From an uncultured Treponema sp. (GTDB lineage: Bacteria > Spirochaetota > Spirochaetia > Treponematales > Treponemataceae): DNA of 11,943 nucleotides. This document shows positions 6,031 through 11,943 of the stretch, piece by piece. The stretch covers positions 1 through 11,943 of the forward strand of contig CAJOQA010000215.1 in NCBI GenBank assembly GCA_905236465.1. The letters are read 5' to 3'. The notes beneath the pieces were generated by a model. That model was given only the letters and a program-made list of their open reading frames with translations. It ran no database searches and was not told where the DNA came from. Each line of letters starts with the position of its first letter. Position 1 is the stretch's first letter. Both the position numbers and the translations under genes were made by a program.

Positions 6031-7620
6031 ATGACAGATTTGACAAGCGGTGATTTTTTTGAGAACGACACCTTTAGCATGGATGAACTTGATAAATGGA
6101 CTACCCTCGTAGGTCTGGTTCAGTCTGTGGTAGCCTTTGTAGAAAAATCAGTGCCTGGTTATACAGTTCATCTTTTTTACCATTCTAGCGAAAGCCATGA
6201 ATATAGGGAAATAGACAGGGAAGGGGTTACAACTTTTCCAGAAGACACTCTTTTTATCGGTTGCCTTTCTATGCTTTCAGGGATGGTTTCTGTTGACCGT
6301 TTTTTTTCTGATTATCATATAGACGACCCCATAGTCTCCCACTTTTTGCTTAACGTTTATAACGGACTCTTCTTTATACCAGTAGTCCATTCTTTTGAAT
6401 TCCTAGCCTTTATGCTTGTCTGCAAAAAGGACGAGGATGCGGCGAAACTTGGCGGAAAAGAGCTTAATTTTTTAGATACCCTAACTTCCCGCCTACAAAT
6501 AAACCTGTATGCGGCTTCAGTTGCTGACCGCAGGCAAAGAGAGCTATTGCACATGACCCAGTACCCCTTTGCCCTGCAAAAACACAACACTTTGCACGAA
6601 GTATTTAAGAATCTTTTAACAGACTTACGGCCGCAAATTGACTTTGACATTGGCGTTTGCTACGCATTTGAAGAAGAAACTTCTCTTTTAGTTCCTTTTT
6701 CCTACGAAGGCTTTGAAGGGCAACCTGACTCCTTGCAAAACGGGAGTGGAATTTCAGGACAGGTTTTTTCTTGGAATAAGAGCGTAAGCGTGCCCAATAG
6801 GGCAGAACATCCATCCTATTCCCTCATAAAAGAGGAGCCTTTTATAGAAGGTTCATTTATATCCGTTCCCTTTGGTAATAGCAAGACAAAGTTGGGTGTC
6901 ATAACCTTGTGCCGCAGGTCTAACAATAAAAATCCTTTTGGTACCGAGCATTGCTATATGCTTGAAATTGCAGCGGCATTTTTTGCAAGCGAAGTAACCA
7001 ACCGTCAGCTCTACAAGAAGTTAGACGAATCTAATTTTAGTGTTGTTAAATCCCTTACTTCTGCCCTAGAGGCAAAGGATAAGTACACCGAAGGCCATTC
7101 CGACAGGGTTAAGGAATATGCAGTTCATATAGCACAAAATCTAGGTTATAATGAAAGCCAACTCCATCAAATCCGTTATGGGGCTATGTTGCACGATATT
7201 GGAAAAATCGGTATCGGGGATGCCATCCTGAATAAGCATGGTGGTTTAAGTGATGACGAATTCAGCAAGATTAAAAACCACACAGAAATTGGCTATAGGA
7301 TTTTAGATAATAACCCCTTCTTTAACGATGTAAAGGATTTTGTCCGCTACCATCACGAAAGGTTGGATGGCAGCGGTTATTATGGTAAAAAAGAGGGCGA
7401 ATACCCTGAAGGGGCAATGGTTGTCAGCTGCGCGGATATTTTTGATGCCCTGACTTCAGATCGTCCGTACAGAAAACCTCTTACACTCGAAGAAGCTTTA
7501 ACGGAACTTAAAAAGTTAGTTGGAGTCCATTATACAAAAAAAGTTTTTGATGCTTTTGAAGAGTATGTAAATTCAGAAGACTTTAAGAATTTTTACAATA
7601 GGGAAGGCCCTATAGCTTGA
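6031..7620 (+). CDS. GAF/HD-GYP cyclic-di-GMP phosphodiesterase candidate
   Basis: The protein has 529 residues, with no signal peptide or membrane span, so it is cytoplasmic. Residues 20-165 form a divergent sensor-like domain, 185-325 a GAF-like domain (FDIGVCYAFEE, SGISGQVF, SVPNRAEHP), and 335-515 an HD-GYP domain. Metal-site residues are all visible: H356, H388-D389 in LHDIGKIGI, H417, H441-H442 and D469. HD-GYP enzymes hydrolyse cyclic di-GMP, or in some cases cGAMP; the GAF part would control this in response to an unknown signal. One deviation is that the GYP motif reads GSGYY (447-451), with Tyr in place of Pro. The ATG at 6031 has no ribosome site but sits at the predicted transcript start. 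The next Met (17) also lacks one, so 6031 is kept. Bactofilin follows after 32 bp and is probably co-transcribed. Confidence 0.88.
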   Translation: MTDLTSGDFFENDTFSMDELDKWTTLVGLVQSVVAFVEKSVPGYTVHLFYHSSESHEYREIDREGVTTFPEDTLFIGCLSMLSGMVSVDRFFSDYHIDDPIVSHFLLNVYNGLFFIPVVHSFEFLAFMLVCKKDEDAAKLGGKELNFLDTLTSRLQINLYAASVADRRQRELLHMTQYPFALQKHNTLHEVFKNLLTDLRPQIDFDIGVCYAFEEETSLLVPFSYEGFEGQPDSLQNGSGISGQVFSWNKSVSVPNRAEHPSYSLIKEEPFIEGSFISVPFGNSKTKLGVITLCRRSNNKNPFGTEHCYMLEIAAAFFASEVTNRQLYKKLDESNFSVVKSLTSALEAKDKYTEGHSDRVKEYAVHIAQNLGYNESQLHQIRYGAMLHDIGKIGIGDAILNKHGGLSDDEFSKIKNHTEIGYRILDNNPFFNDVKDFVRYHHERLDGSGYYGKKEGEYPEGAMVVSCADIFDALTSDRPYRKPLTLEEALTELKKLVGVHYTKKVFDAFEEYVNSEDFKNFYNREGPIA

Positions 7621-7652
7621 AAACAAATAATAAATAGGATAAGATTCAGCTT

Positions 7653-8066
7653 ATGGCTAATGAAAACAAAAATGAAACAGTATTTGGTCAAGAAACAGAA
7701 TTTGAAGGAAACTTGACCTTTACAGACAGCCTTGTAATTACAGGAAAGTTTACGGGTGTAATTGACTCTACCGGCGACATAGAAATAGATAAAACCGCTG
7801 TCTGCAAGGTAGATAAAATAAGCGCAAAATCAATAATAGTTTCCGGTAGGGTTACAGGAAACCTTGAGGCAAGCGATTTTGTTGAATTGTGTAGGGGAAG
7901 TAAAGTTAAAGGTGATATTAAGACTTCTTATCTCCGCATTGCTGACAATGTTGAATTTGAAGGGCAGGTTTCAATGACCGAAGAGATGCCGGATGTAGAC
8001 CTTTTTTCTATGGCCTCTGATGAGTTTAAAAAGTCTCTTATTATGAAAACGGGGGAACCAAGTTAA
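7653..8066 (+). CDS. Bactofilin family cytoskeletal protein
   Basis: The protein has 137 residues and the bactofilin (DUF583) pattern: a short polar N-terminal tail, then a beta-helix core at about 10-110 built of repeated hydrophobic turns (GNLTFTDSLVITGKFTGVI, AKSIIVSGRVTGNLEA, VKGDIKTSYLRIADNVEFEG). A short charged C-terminal tail ends DEFKKSLIMKTGEPS. Bactofilins polymerise without nucleotide into filaments under the membrane and help set cell shape and position wall enzymes. In Leptospira a bactofilin is needed for normal helical shape, so a shape role in this spirochaete is a fair inference. The length fits the family. The ribosome site (AGGA near 7636) is rather far from the ATG. The gene follows the HD-GYP gene by 32 bp with no terminator between, which suggests shared control of signalling and shape. 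Confidence 0.88.
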   Translation: MANENKNETVFGQETEFEGNLTFTDSLVITGKFTGVIDSTGDIEIDKTAVCKVDKISAKSIIVSGRVTGNLEASDFVELCRGSKVKGDIKTSYLRIADNVEFEGQVSMTEEMPDVDLFSMASDEFKKSLIMKTGEPS

Positions 8067-8094
8067 AAATTTCTGTTAGTGGCTAAATTAAGTC

Positions 8095-8124
8095 TTGACA
8101 AAAGGCCTTTTTTATTAATAAAAT
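8095..8124 (+). promoter_or_regulatory. Strong promoter with long leader for rho
   Basis: A perfect TTGACA (8095-8100) is followed after 18 bp by TAAAAT (8119-8124). Transcription would start near 8131 and leave about 190 nt before the rho start. The spacer holds the 12-bp palindrome AAAAGGCCTTTT (8100-8111). The rest of the 8067-8318 gap is AT-rich. It holds a 6-bp stem (8153-8158 with 8176-8181) and the palindrome listed separately, and no convincing bactofilin terminator. A long leader fits the known autoregulation of rho by Rho itself in other bacteria; that link is inferred here. Confidence 0.7.
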
Positions 8125-8254
8125 AGAATAAAAGAAAGTTTGAACTCTTTTTGTTTAGCTTTTCTTTACCGATGTCTAAACCAATGGGGAATTGACCCTG
8201 TTTTTAAAGAGAATATTTTCCTTGAAATTTTTATCATGTATTTTTAACGAGGCA

Positions 8255-8271
8255 ATCTCTAAATTAGAGAT
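8255..8271. promoter_or_regulatory. 17-bp perfect palindrome in the rho leader
   Basis: ATCTCTAA and TTAGAGAT flank a single central base, making a perfect dyad with 8-bp arms. It lies in the predicted rho transcript about 50 nt before the start codon. The 1-nt centre makes it a poor RNA hairpin unless inner pairs open, so a DNA-binding dimer is the more natural reading. A -10-like TATACT at 8293-8298 follows, but it has no good -35, so a second promoter is not claimed. Confidence 0.45.
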
Positions 8272-8310
8272 ACTTCTATCTTTATCACTTAATATACTCA
8301 TAAATTGTAT

Positions 8311-8316
8311 GGAGAA
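8311..8316 (+). promoter_or_regulatory. Ribosome binding site that sets the rho start
   Basis: GGAGAA lies 5 nt before the ATG at 8322. A TTG directly upstream, at 8319-8321, is also in frame but would leave only 2 nt of spacing. The ATG at 8322 is therefore the better start. Confidence 0.75.
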
Positions 8317-8321
8317 ATTTG

Positions 8322-10208
8322 ATGGCTTACACTAAACGCCGAACGCCCCCTGTTACAGCAGAACAGCCGGAGTTGATTGAAGAAAATTCAACTGCTGATT
8401 CATCTTTACCACAAGAAACAGCAGCTGATGCTGAAAAAGAACAAGTTGCAAAACCAAAAAGAAGAAGGATTGTAAAAAAAGTTGCACCGGTAGAAAGTGC
8501 CCCTGCTCCTTCTGAAAAAGAAGAACAACAAGAAAGTACAAATCAAGAAGAAAGTACTAGCGAAAATACTAATACAAATACAAATGAAGGAACTGTAACA
8601 AAAGAAGAAGAGCCTGTTTCTATAGAAAGTAGTCCCAGTGAGCAAAAAAGTCCTGAAGCAGAGCCAGAAGATTCAGAAAAAACGGTTGCTCCTTCGTATC
8701 ATGGCCGCTACGATTCTGGTCGCTATGAAAGCAATCGGTATGAAGGTAACCGCTACGATAACAACGGCCGCTATAGTAACCGCTACAATAGCAATAATCG
8801 TTTTAACAATAACTACCGCCGTTATAACAACAACGGTCGCTTTAATAGTTATGAACGCAGTGCTCAGGCAAGATTGGAAGCTGTTGAAGCCGCCCAGCGC
8901 ATAGAAAATCCAGAAGAATATGAATCAAAACCTAGGCTTGTTATAAATGACCTTACTAAAAAGGGAATGCATGAGCTTAGGGATATGGCCATTCAGTATG
9001 GGGTTAACGAAGAAGATATGCCGGCTATGAAAAAGCAGGATCTTATCTTTTGTATCCTAAAGGCCCACACAGAGCATGGCGGAATTATTTTTGCTAGCGG
9101 AACCCTTGAAATTTTACCTGATGGTTATGGTTTTTTAAGGAGTCCTCAAAACTCTTATCTGCCAGGTCCGGATGATATTTACATTTCACCAAGCCAAATC
9201 AGGCTCTTTAACCTAAAAAGTGGCGATACAATTTATGGTCAGACTAGAAGCCCAAAAGAAAGTGAAAAGTATTTTGCGCTTTTAAGAATAGAAACTGTAA
9301 ACTTTGATGAGCCTCGTGTAGCTCAAACCCGTATTCCTTTTGAAAACCTTACCCCCCTTTATCCTAACGAAAAATTCAAGCTTGAAACTATAAGTACAGA
9401 ACTTTCCACCCGTATCGTTGACCTCTTCAGCCCTATTGGAAAGGGGCAGCGTTTGCTTATTGTAGCTCCACCAAAGGCTGGTAAGACAATTTTGATGCAA
9501 AAGGTTGCAAATGCGATTACAGCAAATAACCCTGAAGCATATATAATCGTCCTTCTTATAGATGAGCGCCCTGAAGAAGTTACAGAAATGGAACGCAGCA
9601 TAAAGGCAGAGGTTATTTCTTCTACTTTTGATGAGCAGGCTACCCGCCATGTACAAGTTGCGGATATGGTTTTAAACAAGGCAAAGCGCTTGGTAGAGCA
9701 TAAAAAAGATGTTGTTATCTTTCTTGACTCCATAACACGTTTGGCCCGTGCCTATAACCAGACTGTTCCTACCTCTGGCAAGGTTCTTTCCGGTGGTGTT
9801 GACTCTAATGCTCTTCACAAACCAAAGAGTTTCTTTGGTGCGGCAAGAAATGTAGAGGAGGGCGGTTCCCTGACAATCATTTCTACAGCCCTTATTGAAA
9901 CCGGTAGCCGCATGGATGAGGTTATTTTTGAAGAGTTCAAGGGAACAGGTAACAGTGAAATTGACCTTGATCGTAAGCTGGCAGAAAGGCGTCTTTTCCC
10001 TGCAATAAATATTAAAAAGTCAGGAACAAGAAAAGAAGAGCTGCTCCTTACTGAAAACGAACTGCAAAAGATTTGGGTTTTGCGCAAGGTCCTTAACCCC
10101 ATGGAAGATGCAGATATGCTTGAGCTGATTATGGACAAGATGAAAAAGACTAAGGATAACGATGCCTTCCTTGCTTCTATGAACAGCGGTTCAGCAGAGT
10201 TTAATTAG
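8322..10208 (+). CDS. rho: Transcription termination factor Rho with long disordered N-terminal extension
   Basis: The protein has 628 residues, against about 420 for E. coli Rho. The first 200 or so are extra: a Glu/Ser/Thr/Pro-rich acidic part with a basic KPKRRRIVKK patch (44-53), then an Arg/Tyr/Asn/Gly-rich tract (126-178). The standard Rho follows: Rho_N helices at about 206-250, a cold-shock-like RNA-binding fold at 256-330 with RNP1 DGYGFLRS (267-274), and the ATPase from about 350. There, Walker A is APPKAGKT (382-389), Walker B is VVIFLDS (D469), and the RNA-contacting loops SGGVDSNALHKPKSFFGAARN are intact from 490. It should form the hexameric RNA translocase that ends transcription. 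It has its own promoter and leader. The rpmE promoter starts 2 nt after its stop. Confidence 0.96.
   Translation: MAYTKRRTPPVTAEQPELIEENSTADSSLPQETAADAEKEQVAKPKRRRIVKKVAPVESAPAPSEKEEQQESTNQEESTSENTNTNTNEGTVTKEEEPVSIESSPSEQKSPEAEPEDSEKTVAPSYHGRYDSGRYESNRYEGNRYDNNGRYSNRYNSNNRFNNNYRRYNNNGRFNSYERSAQARLEAVEAAQRIENPEEYESKPRLVINDLTKKGMHELRDMAIQYGVNEEDMPAMKKQDLIFCILKAHTEHGGIIFASGTLEILPDGYGFLRSPQNSYLPGPDDIYISPSQIRLFNLKSGDTIYGQTRSPKESEKYFALLRIETVNFDEPRVAQTRIPFENLTPLYPNEKFKLETISTELSTRIVDLFSPIGKGQRLLIVAPPKAGKTILMQKVANAITANNPEAYIIVLLIDERPEEVTEMERSIKAEVISSTFDEQATRHVQVADMVLNKAKRLVEHKKDVVIFLDSITRLARAYNQTVPTSGKVLSGGVDSNALHKPKSFFGAARNVEEGGSLTIISTALIETGSRMDEVIFEEFKGTGNSEIDLDRKLAERRLFPAINIKKSGTRKEELLLTENELQKIWVLRKVLNPMEDADMLELIMDKMKKTKDNDAFLASMNSGSAEFN
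8697..8855 (+). repeat. Degenerate Arg-Tyr-Asn repeat tract inside rho
   Basis: Codons 126-178 encode loosely repeated units such as GRYDS, GRYES, NRYEG, NRYDNN, NRYNSNN and RRYNNN. The tract contains only Gly, Arg, Tyr, Phe, Asn, Ser, Asp and Glu, apart from a single His. Unit length varies between about four and seven codons. The composition is that of low-complexity RNA-binding or condensate-forming segments. Confidence 0.8.
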
Positions 10209-10210
10209 GA

Positions 10211-10239
10211 TTGACAGTCAGTAAAAAATTTTATATACT
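10211..10239 (+). promoter_or_regulatory. Strong promoter for rpmE
   Basis: A perfect TTGACA (10211-10216) and TATACT (10234-10239) have an ideal 17-bp spacing. It begins 2 nt after the rho stop codon. Transcription would start near 10246, giving a leader of about 100 nt to the L31 start. It shows that rpmE can be made independently of rho. Confidence 0.75.
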
Positions 10240-10242
10240 GAC
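10217..10242. promoter_or_regulatory. Inverted repeat overlapping the rpmE promoter
   Basis: GTCAGTA (10217-10223) is mirrored by TACTGAC (10236-10242), with an AT-rich 12-nt centre that includes AAAATTTT. The right arm covers most of the -10 box. It could be an operator for a repressor, or a weak hairpin that ends rho transcripts; a U-rich stretch (TTCTATTATTT) follows. The sequence cannot tell these apart. Confidence 0.4.
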
Positions 10243-10336
10243 TTCTATTATTTATCTATCTTGTGGTGCTGATTTGATTGGTAACAGTGGCGCGCTTTCA
10301 TGGCAACTGGCTTTTCTTCAGTATCGGGCAAGAAAC

Positions 10337-10341
10337 AGGAG
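10337..10341 (+). promoter_or_regulatory. Ribosome binding site that sets the rpmE start
   Basis: AGGAG lies 6 nt before the ATG at 10348. An in-frame ATG at 10300 would add 16 residues (MATGFSSVSGKKQEYK) unlike any L31 start and has no ribosome site, so 10348 is preferred. Confidence 0.85.
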
Positions 10342-10347
10342 TATAAG

Positions 10348-10563
10348 ATGAAAGATGGAATCCATCCCGAGTACAAGGACTGCAAAATCGTTTGTGTTTG
10401 CGGTAATGTAATTGAGACCCGTTCAACCGTTTCCCCAGAGATTCGCGTTGAAATTTGCTCAGCCTGCCACCCATTCTTTACAGGTAAGCAGAAGCTTGTT
10501 GATACAGCTGGTCGTATCGATCGCTTTAACAAGCGCTATGGTATGGCTTCTGCAAAGAAATAA
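10348..10563 (+). CDS. rpmE: 50S ribosomal protein L31, zinc-binding type
   Basis: The protein has 71 residues, the usual size. It starts MKDGIHPEYKDCKIVCVCGN, typical of bacterial L31. The later part, ICSACHPFFTGKQKLVDTAG followed by RIDRFNKRYG, is the family signature. Four cysteines (C16, C18, C37, C40) are placed to bind zinc, which makes this the C+ form rather than the zinc-free paralogue. L31 bridges the two ribosomal subunits, and the C+ form serves as a zinc store in bacteria that can swap it. It lies directly after rho but has its own strong promoter and ribosome site, and a clear terminator follows. A paralogue without cysteines, if the genome has one, is outside this window. Confidence 0.96.
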   Translation: MKDGIHPEYKDCKIVCVCGNVIETRSTVSPEIRVEICSACHPFFTGKQKLVDTAGRIDRFNKRYGMASAKK

Positions 10564-10588
10564 GCTAAAAGTTTTTTTGCAAAAAAAT

Positions 10589-10616
10589 AACCGGTTGTCT
10601 AAACAACCGGTTTTTT
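10589..10616. terminator. Bidirectional intrinsic terminator between rpmE and the BI-1 gene
   Basis: AACCGGTTGT (10589-10598) pairs perfectly with ACAACCGGTT (10603-10612) around a CTAA loop. On the plus strand a T-run (10611-10616) follows, ending rpmE transcription. On the minus strand the A-rich 10581-10590 becomes a U-tract, so it also ends transcription from the convergent gene at 10633-11343. Confidence 0.93.
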
Positions 10617-10632
10617 ATTTTACAAGCTATTT

Positions 10633-11343
10633 CTATTTGCTTCTTCCAAAAAGCCTGAGCAAACTTAAGAAAATATTGATAAAGTCTAGGTACAGGTTAA
10701 GGGCTGCAAAAATAGAAACTTTCTTAAAGTCTTCAGAGCCATTGTCATGTACGCTTAGCATAGCAACCTTTTGTGCATCGTAAGCTGTAAGACCGGTAAA
10801 GATTACCACTGTTGCAAGGGAAAGGATCCAGTCTAACATACCAAGGCGACCTACAAAAATAGATACAATCGCATTTACTACTGATACCACAATTAATCCC
10901 AATAATGCCATCATCAGGTAGTGACCAGCAGTTGCAAGGTTTTTCTTAGTTGTAATTCCATATATGCTCATCAGACCAAACATTATTGCTGTAGACATAA
11001 AGGCCAAAAATATTGACTGAACGCTGTAGATAAGGAAGATAGAAGAAATAGTCAGCCCGTTTATCAGAGAGTAGGCTAAAAAGCCTATAACAGCTGCACT
11101 GACAGATATTTTCCTTATGGCTGCTGTAAGACCTATAACAAGAGCTAGTTCTAGTCCGCAAAGGACAAAGATTGTGTATCTGGTTCCCCAAACGAATTTT
11201 GCTACCGCATACACGTGAGAGCCGGCATAGGCTGCAACAGCACTTATTATAAGAGCCAAAAACATCCAGCCGTAAGTTCTAGTAAGAAATTCGTAGCCTG
11301 TTTTTGGTAAGCCTTGTGTTTTGCTTGTGTTAAAATTTTCCAT
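10633..11343 (-). CDS. Bax inhibitor-1 (BI-1/YccA) family membrane protein
   Basis: The protein has 236 residues, nearly all membrane. Predicted spans are at about 25-41, 56-76, 80-104, 107-128, 140-163, 168-187 and a final one at 208-231. The BI-1 family marks are clear: FTGLTAYDAQK (183-192) and ALNLYLDFINIFLSLLRLFG (214-233). D189 and D220 fall where the family's paired acidic residues sit; in B. subtilis YetJ such a pair gates a pH-sensitive calcium leak, and YccA in E. coli interacts with the FtsH protease. Which role applies here is not known. A ribosome site AGGAG lies 7 nt before the ATG. It converges on rpmE and shares its terminator. The upstream gene ends 54 bp before it with no terminator in between, so the two may be co-transcribed. 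Confidence 0.92.
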   Translation of the reverse strand: MENFNTSKTQGLPKTGYEFLTRTYGWMFLALIISAVAAYAGSHVYAVAKFVWGTRYTIFVLCGLELALVIGLTAAIRKISVSAAVIGFLAYSLINGLTISSIFLIYSVQSIFLAFMSTAIMFGLMSIYGITTKKNLATAGHYLMMALLGLIVVSVVNAIVSIFVGRLGMLDWILSLATVVIFTGLTAYDAQKVAMLSVHDNGSEDFKKVSIFAALNLYLDFINIFLSLLRLFGRSK

Positions 11344-11397
11344 GTTTAATCTCCTGTTGTTTCCTTTTCCTATACAAACATTTTAATAACGTTTTGG

Positions 11398-11943
11398 TTA
11401 CTCCTGCTCATTTATAATGTCTGTCCTAAAGAGGAACAAATCCTGTATCTTTAGGCTATAGGTTGAATTAAGTTCTCTTCTAGTATTATTTGAAGACCTA
11501 AGAGGAACAGAGAAGGTGTAAGTTACAGGAGTGTAGCCTGCAGCCGCAACTTCAATTGTAAAGGTGAACTCCTTGTTTTCATTTTCCTCTTCCGCAACTT
11601 CTGGTGCAACCCAGAAAGTGTAGCTGCCCTTTGTTGCTTTAAAGGTCTTGCAGGGGTTCTGCCAAGAGGCATCCATCATCTCTGCATTTGTCTGGCCTTC
11701 TTTTAGTGTTACCAAAGCATCTGCTAAGGGCTCAAAGGTAGAGCCGTCAAATACAGTGCCAATGAATGTGGGGAAGATGAAGACAGGCCGCTTTACCTCT
11801 GGGTCTTTGCTTGCGTTAAGAATTGCTGTCTTGTGGTAGGGTCTTTTTGCTGTGCTTACCAGCCTCATTCCCTCTATTCCCAACCGGTCTATATCAGCGG
11901 ACAACTGGGTGTCGTTCATAAAAACATCTGCGTGGTGGGTAAC
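11398..11943 (-). CDS. C-terminal part of an unidentified protein (runs off the window)
   Basis: The frame is open from the right edge to the stop at 11398, giving 182 residues. An ATG at 11919 exists but has no ribosome site, and the eight codons before it are open, so the true start is probably outside. I do not recognise the protein. About residues 50-170 of the visible part look beta-rich: FPTFIGTVFDGSTFEPLADA followed by LVTLKEG resembles the start of carboxypeptidase-regulatory-like or other Ig-like folds, where a conserved G-x-V begins a strand. Later strands are seen in FTFTIEVAAAGYTPVTYTFSV. There is no membrane span in the visible part. A secreted or surface protein is possible, but no signal region can be seen. 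It precedes the BI-1 gene in the same direction by 54 bp. Confidence 0.6.
   Translation of the reverse strand, partial: VTHHADVFMNDTQLSADIDRLGIEGMRLVSTAKRPYHKTAILNASKDPEVKRPVFIFPTFIGTVFDGSTFEPLADALVTLKEGQTNAEMMDASWQNPCKTFKATKGSYTFWVAPEVAEEENENKEFTFTIEVAAAGYTPVTYTFSVPLRSSNNTRRELNSTYSLKIQDLFLFRTDIINEQE

Noticed and set aside
8100..8111. AAAAGGCCTTTT followed by Ts as a bactofilin terminator
   Set aside because: The palindrome has no loop, so an RNA hairpin could keep only a few A-U pairs; it lies in the spacer of a strong promoter, which explains the site better.
8172..8195. Seven-codon upstream frame in the rho leader (MSKPMGN)
   Set aside because: No ribosome site precedes it and such short frames are expected by chance.
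8319..8321. TTG as the rho start codon
   Set aside because: It is only 2 nt from the GGAGAA ribosome site; the adjacent ATG at 8322 has proper spacing.
8638..8904. Open frame of 88 codons in another frame of rho, rich in Ile/Thr/Ala
   Set aside because: It is the +2 shadow of the Arg/Tyr/Asn tract; its simple composition comes from the repeated codons of rho.
10300..10347. In-frame N-terminal extension of L31 from an upstream ATG
   Set aside because: No ribosome site precedes it, the 16 added residues are unlike L31, and AGGAG sits 6 nt before the ATG at 10348.
11917..11919. ATG at 11919 as the true start of the right-edge gene
   Set aside because: No ribosome site lies before it and the frame stays open to the window edge, so the gene is treated as partial.

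Overview
The window reads as a chromosomal segment from a low-GC spirochaete, most likely a Treponema. This rests on recognition rather than a search. The clues are the mix of AT-rich DNA, a bactofilin beside an HD-GYP protein, an SMC with a short, non-standard middle, a long-headed Rho followed by the L31 gene, and small envelope proteins I cannot place outside spirochaetes. No mobile genes, rRNA, tRNA or CRISPR array are visible.

Left part (1-5919, all minus strand): a run of genes read right to left: smc (GTG start, 5919), a small single-span membrane protein, a secreted repeat-rich protein with a C-terminal TPR-like region, a SIMPL-domain lipoprotein, then the first 32 codons of serS at the window edge. 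The first four are packed with gaps of 2 bp, an ATGA overlap and 9 bp, so they look like one operon driven by a promoter at 5958-5986. A 117-bp nested palindromic element lies between the SIMPL gene and serS.

Middle part (5920-8066): a short divergent promoter region separates smc from a plus-strand pair. This pair is a GAF/HD-GYP cyclic-di-GMP phosphodiesterase candidate and a bactofilin. The promoter of the pair places the predicted transcript start at the ATG itself, so the HD-GYP mRNA may be leaderless.

Right part (8067-11943): a strong promoter and a leader of about 190 nt with a perfect 17-bp palindrome precede rho, whose product carries a long disordered N-terminal extension ending in an Arg/Tyr/Asn-rich tract. 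A second strong promoter just after the rho stop drives rpmE (zinc-type L31). A bidirectional hairpin terminator separates rpmE from a convergent minus-strand Bax inhibitor-1 family membrane protein. Upstream of that is the 3' end of an unidentified gene that runs off the window.

The genes are mainly housekeeping (chromosome organisation, translation, transcription termination) mixed with envelope and signalling genes. The points most worth a second look are the SMC without a recognisable hinge, its tight coupling to two envelope genes, the disordered Rho extension, the putative leaderless HD-GYP transcript and the nested palindromic element.
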